Assembly: GCF_019145435.1 (NCBI RefSeq)
Contig: NZ_JAHSTS010000002.1
Span: forward strand, 1,674,001-1,738,000
Source: Pseudomonas ekonensis
GTDB lineage: Bacteria; Pseudomonadota; Gammaproteobacteria; Pseudomonadales; Pseudomonadaceae
Length of the DNA stretch: 64,000 nt
Direction of reading: 5' to 3'
Below are positions 34,801 to 41,716 of the stretch, piece after piece; position 1 is the first letter of the stretch; each line of letters opens with the position of its first letter. The translations under genes and the position numbers were made by a program. The notes under the pieces were generated by a model, which was given only the letters and a program-made list of their open reading frames with translations, was not told the origin of the DNA and did not search any database.

Positions 34801-36139
34801 GCCGTTGCGAGTTCTAGTAACAGGGCCAACTTACAAGGCGGTGGAAGAGGTGATGCACCGTGCTGCTAAGTTCTTGTCCCAAGACCCGATCGCAAGATGC
34901 GCAATGTTCGTCGGCTACTCTAAAGGGCGGGCACTGGGATCTGCGTCCCAAGGTATTGCTTCACACATTACCTATGACAGCATGGTGTTTGAGGTAGGCA
35001 ACGCTGAGTGGCAGGATTGCACTCAGCTTCTCGCGAGTAGTTCAGGGGTGACGATCGTCGGCTGCCAGGTTATGCAGAGCCGTCAGTTCGCAAAAGCACT
35101 TGGCGCAAGCGCGCTTCATCCAGTGTTTGATGTAGTAGTTGTTGATGAAAGTTCCCAAGTCCCAGTGCCTAAGGCGCTTGCTGCATTCAGCGGGCTGCGG
35201 GACGATGCTCGGGTGATAATAGCTGGGGACCATCTGCAAATGCCTCCAATCTCTTCAATCGAGGCACCGAAAGATGCTGCTTACTTGGTTGGGAGCATTC
35301 AGACGTATTTGCTGGACCGTCCCTTTGCGGTTCGCGTGCAAAAATGCGTGCTGGATACCAACTATCGTTCTGCCGACCACATCGTAGATTTCGCGCGTAC
35401 CATCGGCTATCCGCAGAGTCTTACAGCCGCTTACGGCAACTGCCGCCTGCACATGATACAACCACCCGCATTACGCCCAGACTACTGGCCTAGCTTTCCA
35501 TGGGCACAGGTATTCGACCGCGTACTGCACCCTGATACAAGGGTCGCCACCGTGCTGCACGATGATGATATCTCATCGCAAGGAAATAGGTACGAGGCGC
35601 AAATTGTAGCTAACTTGGTTCGTGGCCTGAGACACTCAGTGAGTGGTGCGCTCGACAATTGGGGCCTCCATCCCAAATCCCACTTCACACCGAGCGCTCT
35701 AGAGTTTTGGTCTGAGTGCGTGGGCATCGTGACCCCCCACCGCGCGCAGCGGGCTTTGGTGGTACAGGCATTGACTGAAATATGGCCCACTGAGGCGGAC
35801 CATATTTCGGATGCGGTCGACACCGTTGAACGGTTCCAAGGGGGAGAGCGCCATACCATCATAGTGACCTTCGGCGTCGCAGATGTTGACGTCATTAGCG
35901 GAGAAGAAACGTTCTTAATGCAGCTGGAGCGTACCAATGTCGCAATCTCCCGTGCGATGGCAAAGTGTATCGTTGTCATGCCACGAGCACTTGCTGCTCA
36001 TGTGCCAGAGGACAAGCGAGCGCTTGAAACGGCCTTCGCCATCAAGGACTTTGTGGAGGACTTCTGCAATCAGCGTGTAGACGACATGTTGCAATCTCCC
36101 TTGGGCAACCGCGGAGTCCAGATCCGATACAGATCCTGA
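31895..36139 (+). CDS. Dna2-like fusion: Fe-S RecB-family nuclease plus superfamily-1B helicase
   Basis: A 1414-residue protein. The N-terminal region (about 15-345) looks like a Cas4/Dna2-type PD-(D/E)xK nuclease: PD at 143-144, FDVK with Asp181 and Lys183, then SEIAMYA with Glu195 and Tyr199. Cys25 and Cys302/Cys305 plus Cys330 or Cys341 could hold a 4Fe-4S cluster. A middle region of unknown fold follows. The C-terminal UPF1/Dna2-type helicase has Walker A GPPGTGKT (943-950), motif II VVDESSQ (Asp1084-Glu1085), FQGGERHTII and RTNVAISRA. It lies directly after a DNA methyltransferase gene. Domain architecture is read by eye; TM0106-like nuclease-helicases are the nearest family I can name. 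Confidence 0.8.
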   Translation: MATAGGSIQLKVSKSTLSMFLRTKCDKELFLSLHDKKAMAAAGLPEPIKRPGIGILAVHGKDFEVARNDQLVRLFGGIVQYSKNANQYGTVDLQSVLTAVTSAPQLILQGHFSIGAQQSTVLSTIGVDAADISQIPPITDFVPDIFYIRDAQAGDQEVLPNGTRGPINELVEPRKAICVFDVKHTSESNPSYCSEIAMYAVMLANWLQARPQLACRFFVSLDARLWTRHNQVDSNLDKAETQAGTTQQALLDALIADSEDAQLRFYLPTIRSFFNDVARVVRMGKTPGQGWQALDWHISGSCSACDWLGDRRHMGQAHRNVVDVNPGHYCMPLAESTGHLCLVPGITRGAKKVLHQNTVADTAALAGALGHPALQLHTLLKKEAKAFPARSAAINSGNVSRDTTGAIASLVRAANILLYASINFDSSSGFLTGLALSGVATTFTAGQSPRRLRPVPFIVDDKSLLAEWVALEGFLTQIATWIETAEQMKGGTSITGQIHFWEQRQFQELCNAMGRHLPRVLALSARRAKALAWVFAGDEMLERADAVEAATIVTVEDIVRRLVFAPSRHVITLFDTVERYRRSQYSPAITDSYYREYLNNGIPRERIYELWAHTPQVKRGATSIPRNTLIAQYSDALERQSSALESVCEKLREDYRGQFRAREARIPVSVPRGASSVAFDAKLWLWWDDLDFNTSQLDAHIGLSMDGERREAVYEAIVLHTGTHLSGDLYQFNVAPSSSEAKFKEDSRLTIGKIGTPGMPLQRVGSIVGSSAPPFHGTPEVLQMPLWSAVEARLVAFDRVRLTAQVEIICRRDANLVPYLMQHSCFSLLNDIFLVEAKKPKMFNWAEFSQPILQAIGNPRIATPDPNAVRAIGVAPPARRTYDAESPAARVLWVPGVLQQQVVLTGATAGALANAVQTSHSLNNSQRDAIVHALERQLTVIWGPPGTGKTNTLAAMLHAMTVQAVTSSTPLRVLVTGPTYKAVEEVMHRAAKFLSQDPIARCAMFVGYSKGRALGSASQGIASHITYDSMVFEVGNAEWQDCTQLLASSSGVTIVGCQVMQSRQFAKALGASALHPVFDVVVVDESSQVPVPKALAAFSGLRDDARVIIAGDHLQMPPISSIEAPKDAAYLVGSIQTYLLDRPFAVRVQKCVLDTNYRSADHIVDFARTIGYPQSLTAAYGNCRLHMIQPPALRPDYWPSFPWAQVFDRVLHPDTRVATVLHDDDISSQGNRYEAQIVANLVRGLRHSVSGALDNWGLHPKSHFTPSALEFWSECVGIVTPHRAQRALVVQALTEIWPTEADHISDAVDTVERFQGGERHTIIVTFGVADVDVISGEETFLMQLERTNVAISRAMAKCIVVMPRALAAHVPEDKRALETAFAIKDFVEDFCNQRVDDMLQSPLGNRGVQIRYRS

Positions 36140-36695
36140 TTCCTGGCCATTGGCTAGGGCGTTAGCCCTCATTCGTGAGCAACCGTCCCTAGCCGATACC
36201 GGCCGCAACCCCAAGCATGGGCTAGCCAGTCAGTCAGTCAGTCAGTCAGTCAGTCAGCAAAACGGTTGAAGAAATTCGAAGAGCAACTGGGATATTTTTA
36301 GAGATAGTGTGACTAATACCTAAAAATAATTTGCATATAAATTATGCATTTGCGTGTCTATTCGATTCCTAGCGCCGCGTCAATCAGGCCGGGCGCCGCT
36401 ATCAGTCGCGATATCGGTCTTCGACGAATCCTGTGCGTCGCCACGGCAGTCACCATCCTGTCGCCAACTGCCAGGCCAGAAACGGCGGAGGCTGTCGCCA
36501 GGCACTGGAAAATCCGCTTGTAGGCGGCCCACGCTCCCCCCTCAAATGACATAGCGAATGCAGGCAAGCAATTCGGCTGGCAGACAGTGAGCGAGAGAAA
36601 ACAAAATGCCTGCGTCAATAGCGAAAGGTCTTACAATACGAAGCCCGATATCCTACAGATCTTTTGCCCCTCACTGATACCCAAGAGATAGCCCC
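36140..36695. other. Long intergenic region between the two nuclease-helicase modules
   Basis: From left to right it holds the (CAGT)n tract, an A/T-rich stretch with the inverted repeat TGCATA-N5-TATGCA (36332-36348), and a doubtful 59-codon frame at 36344-36523 whose residues 26-50 look like a signal peptide (RRILCVATAVTILSPTARP) and which then ends at an in-frame TAG. A minus-strand frame at 36358-36618 is equally unconvincing. TACAAT at 36632-36637 may be the -10 box of the next gene. I see no clear gene. Confidence 0.4.
36227..36257. repeat. Tetranucleotide microsatellite (CAGT)7-CAG
   Basis: Seven exact CAGT copies plus CAG in a row, about 90 bases after the stop of the nuclease-helicase gene. 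Tetranucleotide tracts of this length are prone to slippage. It lies outside any convincing reading frame, so an effect would be on transcript structure or spacing. Confidence 0.95.
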
Positions 36696-37079
36696 GTGAG
36701 TGACTCAGACAGCTCATCCGCGCCACTGGTTGACATAACGAAGCTTGCCGCATCCCTTCAGCGTTTCGCAGATGATCGCGACTGGCAACAGTTCCACTCC
36801 CCGAAAAATCTGATCCTGGCTCTCACTGGCGAGGTAGGAGAGCTGTGCGAGATTTTCCAATGGATGAGCGATGCCGATTCGCTCTCCGCCGCAAAAAGCC
36901 CGGAAATGGGCCAAGCAGTCAAGGACGAATTGGCGGACGTACTAATGTACCTGGTTCGCCTGAGCAGCGTACTCGGCGTTGATCTCAACGAAGCGGTGAC
37001 ACGGAAACTCGCCTCGAACGGCCAGAAATATCCCGTGGATAAAGCCAAAAGCAGCAGCAAAAAGTATGACCGACTCTGA
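36696..37079 (+). CDS. MazG-like nucleotide pyrophosphohydrolase
   Basis: A 127-residue all-alpha NTP pyrophosphatase of the MazG/dCTPase type. The metal-binding helices show LTGEVGELCEIFQW (ExxE) and KDELADVLMYLVRLS (ExxD). It hydrolyses nucleoside triphosphates to monophosphates; the preferred base is unknown. It starts at GTG 36696. It lies 24 bases before the DUF2075 gene and probably forms an operon with it, which suggests nucleotide depletion or sanitation linked to defence. Confidence 0.88.
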   Translation: MSDSDSSSAPLVDITKLAASLQRFADDRDWQQFHSPKNLILALTGEVGELCEIFQWMSDADSLSAAKSPEMGQAVKDELADVLMYLVRLSSVLGVDLNEAVTRKLASNGQKYPVDKAKSSSKKYDRL

Positions 37080-37103
37080 TCAACCCGAATCTAAGGACAA
37101 CCC

Positions 37104-38972
37104 GTGATCGTTTACGCTGCGACCAAACAGCAATTTCTAAAAGACAACGATAACGATGACATCGAGGACGTGATCCTCAGGCATTTCAAGGTAGCCACCG
37201 GCAAGACCGTTGGCAGGTCAGAAATCAGGTCATGGCAAGGATCTCTAACGTACATGGCCAAGGTCCTTAGGGATGAAGACCTGCCGAGCGACGCGGGCCT
37301 GGCCATTGAGCTGCACATTCCGCAGTCGTCGAAGCGAATCGATTTTCTGCTAACCGGTCGCGACGAAAATCAGGCAAAAAAAGCCGTCTTGATCGAATTG
37401 AAGCAATGGAGCAAGGCCAACGCCACTACCAAGGATGCCATCGTCAAAACGGCATTGGGTGGCGGCCTCGTTGAGACCATTCACCCGTCCTATCAGGTAT
37501 GGTCATACGCCGCGCTGCTGGAGGGCTTCAACGAGGCTGTGTATGACAAAAGCATTGAGATCCGTCCGTGTGCCTACCTTCATAACTACGCCAGCGACGG
37601 CATCATCGACTCAGCTCACTACGAGCCCCACATCAGCAAAGCCCCACTGTTCCTGAAAGGGCCGGACGAGCTCACTAAACTCAGAAGCTTCCTGAAAAAG
37701 CATATTGCTCACGGCGACAACAAAGAGGTTCTCTACGAACTGTCCGATGGGAAAATCCGTCCGTCCAAAGCGCTAGCCGAAGCCCTCGAAGGGCTGATGA
37801 CAGGCAAGCCAGAGTTCGTGTTGATTGACGATCAAAAAGCAATTTTTGAATCGGCGCTTGCGGCATCAAGCGAAGCCTCGAACCAGGCACCAAAGGTGCT
37901 GATCATTGAGGGGGGCCCGGGCACCGGGAAAACTGTTCTGGCTATCAATTTGCTGGTGAGGCTCACAGAATTGAGGCTGTTAAGCAAATATGTCTCGAAG
38001 AATGCCGCCCCACGCAAGGTTTACGAAAGCAAACTGGTTGGCACCATCAAACGCAGCCATTTCTCGAATTTCTTTTCAGGCTCTGGGGCGTTCATCAACA
38101 CTGAGCCCAACACATTCGATGCGCTTATCGTGGACGAAGCTCACCGGCTGAATGAGAAAAGCGGGCTTTATGGGAACCTTGGCGAAAACCAGATCAAGGA
38201 GCTGATTGAATCAGCGAAATGCTCAATTTTCTTCATCGATGAAGACCAACGTGTGACTCTGAGCGACATAGGCAGCAAGCAGGCGATACGCGCCTTTGCC
38301 AAAGCCAAGGGGGCGGTGGTCGAGGAATATGTGCTGTCTTCACAGTTTCGTTGCAGTGGTTCTGATGGTTACATGGCATGGCTGGATGACGTCCTTGGCA
38401 TTCGTTCGACAGCAAATCCGACGCTCGACACCTCGGAGTACGAGTTCAAGGTGTTCGACTCGCCTCAGGCGCTGCATGACGCCATCGACGAGAAAAACCA
38501 TGGAAACAAGGCTCGCGTAGTCGCGGGCTACTGCTGGCCTTGGTTGAGCAAGAAAGCCCCCAACGCTACCGATATCGTCATCGGTGACTACAAGCGACAA
38601 TGGAACCTGGATCAGGATGGCAGCCTGTGGATCATCGCTGAGAACTCCATCGAGCAAGTTGGCTGCATTCATACCTGCCAAGGTCTGGAAGTCGACTATA
38701 TCGGAGTCATCATCGGGTCAGACCTGGTCGTACGTGATGGCAACGTTGTGACATCCCCGGATGAGCGCGACAAACATGATAAATCGATTCGCGGCTGGAA
38801 AAAAATGATGAAGGAGCAACCTGCTCTGGCGAAAAAAGAAACTGACCTGATCATCAAAAATACCTACCGAACCCTCATGACTCGCGGGATGAAAGGTTGC
38901 TACCTGTACTGCATCGACAAAGAGACTGCGCAATACTTCGAGAGTCGACTTAGCCATTACAGCAGTCACTGA
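37104..38972 (+). CDS. DUF2075 ATPase/helicase with N-terminal PD-(D/E)xK nuclease-like domain
   Basis: A 622-residue protein. The N-terminal part (about 1-200) has a nuclease-like core, RIDFLL (Asp80) and VLIELKQW (Glu98, Lys100). The DUF2075 helicase-like ATPase follows, with Walker A GGPGTGKT (270-277), Walker B IVDEAHRL, the sensor-like FIDEDQRVT and SSQFRC, and CQGLEVDYIGVI near the end. It starts at GTG 37104 after AAGGA. It is coupled to the MazG-like gene. Such nuclease-helicases sense or process DNA or RNA in defence islands; the exact role is unknown. Confidence 0.82.
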   Translation: MIVYAATKQQFLKDNDNDDIEDVILRHFKVATGKTVGRSEIRSWQGSLTYMAKVLRDEDLPSDAGLAIELHIPQSSKRIDFLLTGRDENQAKKAVLIELKQWSKANATTKDAIVKTALGGGLVETIHPSYQVWSYAALLEGFNEAVYDKSIEIRPCAYLHNYASDGIIDSAHYEPHISKAPLFLKGPDELTKLRSFLKKHIAHGDNKEVLYELSDGKIRPSKALAEALEGLMTGKPEFVLIDDQKAIFESALAASSEASNQAPKVLIIEGGPGTGKTVLAINLLVRLTELRLLSKYVSKNAAPRKVYESKLVGTIKRSHFSNFFSGSGAFINTEPNTFDALIVDEAHRLNEKSGLYGNLGENQIKELIESAKCSIFFIDEDQRVTLSDIGSKQAIRAFAKAKGAVVEEYVLSSQFRCSGSDGYMAWLDDVLGIRSTANPTLDTSEYEFKVFDSPQALHDAIDEKNHGNKARVVAGYCWPWLSKKAPNATDIVIGDYKRQWNLDQDGSLWIIAENSIEQVGCIHTCQGLEVDYIGVIIGSDLVVRDGNVVTSPDERDKHDKSIRGWKKMMKEQPALAKKETDLIIKNTYRTLMTRGMKGCYLYCIDKETAQYFESRLSHYSSH

Positions 38973-39297
38973 CGGTATCGTTAGCTAGGAGCCTCTGCAC
39001 TTGCGAGTGGGGCACCGTACGCGCAGGGGCAAGGATCAACAGCAGCTGGTCACCAGCCATGGCTAACGTTTACACGACCATTTGCTTGATAGATTCGATG
39101 CCGATTAGATAATGGCGCGGAACTTAAAAAGCACCGTCCATCGGAAGCCAAACCACGCAGCGTTCCAACTGGTATTCCAAGCAAGTTGACCGAACAATTA
39201 TTAACTTGCAAAAACAGATAGATACCTACTTGTTTCAGATTACCCCGGCACAACACGCCCCTCATTAATCCAGGAGCCCCACCCCCAGGAGCCCCCC
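38973..39297. other. Right flank of the ssrA island, no gene seen
   Basis: 325 bases with no convincing gene. I looked for a second copy of the tmRNA 3' end (GGTTCAAATCCCC) as attR and found none. The near-duplicate AGGAGCCCCACCCCCAGGAGCC before 39298 serves as the ribosome site of the next gene. Base composition returns to the core type from about 39.25 kb. Confidence 0.5.
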
Positions 39298-39780
39298 ATG
39301 CACCAAACCCTCCTAATCATCGACATCCAACCCTCCTTCAACCCACCCCCATGGCTCATCTCAGGCATCCAGCCCTTCATCGGCCTCCTCCCCACCGTAG
39401 CCACCGTCGAACGCCACAACGAATCCCACACCCCCTTCCAGCGCCAACTCGGCTGGCACCCCGCCCCGGACGACGACAGCCTGATCGCCGCCGACCGGAT
39501 CTTCATCAAACACGGCTACGCCCCCTCGCCCGAAACCCTCGATTACCTGAAAAGCCAAAACCCGGACCGCGTTCTGGTCTGCGGCCTGCAAACCGAGACC
39601 TGTTGTCTGGCCGCCGGGTTTGCGTTGTTCGACGCCGGATTGCAGCCAACACTGATCACCGACCTGACCGTGGGCTCATCGCTGGATCGCTCCGGTGGGC
39701 TGGGCATTCGGCTGTGGGAGCATCACTTCAGGCACACGCTGACGTCGAGCGAACTACTTGCCTCGCTGGGCACGTCCTAG
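39298..39780 (+). CDS. Isochorismatase-like cysteine hydrolase
   Basis: A 160-residue isochorismatase-fold protein. The catalytic Asp is in LLIIDIQPSF, and the Cys is in VCGLQTETCCLAAGFALFDAG. The lysine expected between them is probably in IKHGYAP. Members hydrolyse amides or isochorismate; the substrate is unknown. It is the first gene with core-like composition after the island. Confidence 0.85.
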   Translation: MHQTLLIIDIQPSFNPPPWLISGIQPFIGLLPTVATVERHNESHTPFQRQLGWHPAPDDDSLIAADRIFIKHGYAPSPETLDYLKSQNPDRVLVCGLQTETCCLAAGFALFDAGLQPTLITDLTVGSSLDRSGGLGIRLWEHHFRHTLTSSELLASLGTS

Positions 39781-39907
39781 GAAGTTTCCCGCAACACGCG
39801 TCGACTTCCATGAACTGTTTCAGGCATCACCGACACGATAGGCTTCTGGCTTCGCTTTCACCCGGCCATCGGTTCTCTGAACCCACCCAAATGCCTGGAG
39901 CCCCGTC

Positions 39908-40264
39908 ATGAAGAAAGACAGCCAGACCCCGCCATCCCCAGCACCCGACTCGGAACCCCACGAGTCCCGTCCGCAACCCGGCGAACGTGTTCGCAAACGC
40001 CGACAGGCGCCGCCGTTCAAGGAGCTGTTCAGCGTCCGCACCGATGTGGACACGCTGACCCTGCTCACGCACGCCACCCAAACCCTGGCCGCGCTCACCA
40101 CCGTGACGGCGAATTTCGCCGACGGGTTCGAGGGTGCGCAGCGCAGTCGGATCCTGGCGATCCAGCAGTTGGCGACCATGACCGAGATGCTGGTGTGTCG
40201 GGCGCTGGAAACTGTCGATCCGCTGCAGGCCGTCGCGCCACCGCCGGTGCCCGTCGTCCACTGA
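39908..40264 (+). CDS. DUF6124-family protein
   Basis: A 118-residue protein. The Pro/Arg-rich disordered N-terminus (residues 1-35) is followed by a helical domain (FSVRTDVDTLTLLTHATQTLAAL; RSRILAIQQLATMTEMLV). I recognise it as the DUF6124 type common in fluorescent pseudomonads. Its function is unknown. A terminator follows about 115 bases downstream. Confidence 0.75.
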   Translation: MKKDSQTPPSPAPDSEPHESRPQPGERVRKRRQAPPFKELFSVRTDVDTLTLLTHATQTLAALTTVTANFADGFEGAQRSRILAIQQLATMTEMLVCRALETVDPLQAVAPPPVPVVH

Positions 40265-40369
40265 GACGGCAGGCTTGGCGCCGAGGGTGCAAGTCATTCA
40301 TCGACATGAACTTTTCTTCACCCCCACTTAATCGACGGCCGTGTACATTGCCCTCGCTCATTCAAGAAA

Positions 40370-40942
40370 CTACGGTTCGCCCGCGCTCTCCCGCGGGCTT
40401 TTTTTTGCCTGGCGTTTGGTGTTGAGGCGATAGGCCAGTGTGTCTTGCACGCCGTGCTGCGCCGAGTTGCGGGCTGCGGGGTGCACGCGGATCAGCTCGA
40501 ACCCGACGGACTCCGCCAGGCGTTGACTGCGGGCGTTGGCCGATGACGCGCTCAGGTAGAAGGCGGCGTCAGGAAAACCACCAAGCAATCGACTCAATGC
40601 AGCGCGCATGTAGCCCTTGCCCGAATGCTCGGTGTTGGCCCAATAGCCCACGACGTAACGATTGCGTCGCCGAGGCTTGAGGCCGATGCAGCCCAGGACG
40701 GCCTGGCCGTCGTCGGTGACGATGAACCAGCGGCGCTCGCCGGTTTCGCTGCTGAATGCGTCTTGGGACTGCTGCAGGAATTCAAGCGCCTGCGCCTCGC
40801 TGGTGTGGGGGCGGGCCCAGGGCAGGAATTCGGCGTGGGCAACGTGGCTGGCGTTGAGCGCGTGGGCAAGCGCGGTGCACAGCGCCGGGTCGGGGGGCAG
40901 CAGGCGCAGTGATTGCTGGCCGGCAATGAACGCAAACTCCAT
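40370..40942 (-). CDS. GNAT-family N-acetyltransferase
   Basis: A 190-residue RimJ/RimL-like acetyltransferase (VVGYWANTEHSGKGYMRAALSRLL holds the acetyl-CoA loop). The start at 40942 is preferred; the frame is open far upstream with no homology. Its last codons (KKSPRESAGEP) run through the terminator of the convergent DUF6124 gene, so the C-terminal tail is set by terminator sequence. Confidence 0.85.
   Translation of the reverse strand: MEFAFIAGQQSLRLLPPDPALCTALAHALNASHVAHAEFLPWARPHTSEAQALEFLQQSQDAFSSETGERRWFIVTDDGQAVLGCIGLKPRRRNRYVVGYWANTEHSGKGYMRAALSRLLGGFPDAAFYLSASSANARSQRLAESVGFELIRVHPAARNSAQHGVQDTLAYRLNTKRQAKKSPRESAGEP
40379..40406 (+). terminator. Terminator after the DUF6124 gene, inside the end of the opposite GNAT gene
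   Basis: GCCCGCG (40379-40385) pairs with CGCGGGC (40392-40398), loop 6, followed by eight T. It acts on the plus strand and lies within the last codons of the convergent acetyltransferase gene. Confidence 0.85.
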
Positions 40943-41059
40943 GTCGTTTTCCTTGAACGGGCTCCTTGGAGTCCGACGATATACGAACTTCAGCCGCCGG
41001 TTTGTGTTTTCGTCCCTGTCGGGCAATTCTTCCAGTAAGTCCCGCCACCGGAGCGCACG

Positions 41060-41647
41060 ATGCCGCTGTTCACCCTGCCCTGCCCACGCCTGACGCTCGC
41101 CGTGCTCGATCCGGAGCAGGCGGTTCTGGAACACGACTTCTACCGACGCAACCAGCGTCACCTCGCCCCGTGGTCGCCGATCCGCACCGACGACTACTTT
41201 TCCACCGAGCAGATCCGCCGGCGCCTTGAGGTGCAGGCCAGCGCTTTCGAGGCCGGGCTGGCGGTACATTTGGCGCTGCTGACGCCGGACGGCGGGCAGA
41301 TGATCGGTGCGTGCAATTTCAGCGGGATCATCCGCGGCGCGTTCCAGGCCTGCTTCCTGGGCTATCACATCGATGAGGCCCATCAGGGCCAGGGTCTGAT
41401 GCATGAAGCGCTGGAGGCCGGCATCGCCTACATGTTCGACCGCCAGAACCTGCACCGGATCATGGCCAACTACATTCCCGGCAACGAGCGCAGTGCGCGG
41501 TTGCTGGAACGCCTGGGGTTCGAGCGCGAGGGTTACGCCAAGGCGTACCTGAACATCGCCGGGCACTGGCAGGACCATGTGCTGACGGCGCGGGTGAATG
41601 AGCGGTTCGAGGCAGAGGAGCAGCGCTGGTCGCGACGTCTTTCCTGA
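41060..41647 (+). CDS. RimJ-like GNAT acetyltransferase
   Basis: A 195-residue protein of the RimJ/RimL type (FFRRN-like start, RHLAPWSP, GYHIDEAHQGQGLMHEAL as acetyl-CoA site, NERSARLLERLGFEREGYAKAY). These acetylate protein N-termini or small amines. It is divergent from the other GNAT gene; the two share a gap of about 117 bases and may derive from one another only distantly. Confidence 0.9.
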   Translation: MPLFTLPCPRLTLAVLDPEQAVLEHDFYRRNQRHLAPWSPIRTDDYFSTEQIRRRLEVQASAFEAGLAVHLALLTPDGGQMIGACNFSGIIRGAFQACFLGYHIDEAHQGQGLMHEALEAGIAYMFDRQNLHRIMANYIPGNERSARLLERLGFEREGYAKAYLNIAGHWQDHVLTARVNERFEAEEQRWSRRLS

Positions 41648-41716
41648 CGTTCACAATTTGTTAAGCATTGGCCGGGTAAGCTCGGGTTTCCTGCTCAACC
41701 CCGGTTGCCTGAACCC

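Noticed and set aside
36227..36257. CRISPR-like repeat
   Set aside because: The units are four bases long and tandem, without spacers.
36358..36618. 86-codon minus-strand frame in the gap between the defence modules
   Set aside because: It has no ribosome site and no recognisable motif, and it overlaps an equally weak plus-strand frame.
39105..39225. Possible C-terminal remnant of a gene (plus frame ending LTEQLLTCKNR)
   Set aside because: About 40 codons without a start or ribosome site and with no family I can name; equally likely to be chance.
38973..39297. attR copy of the tmRNA 3' end at the right edge of the island
   Set aside because: No stretch resembling GGTTCAAATCCCCCCGGCTCC was found there or in the other island gaps.
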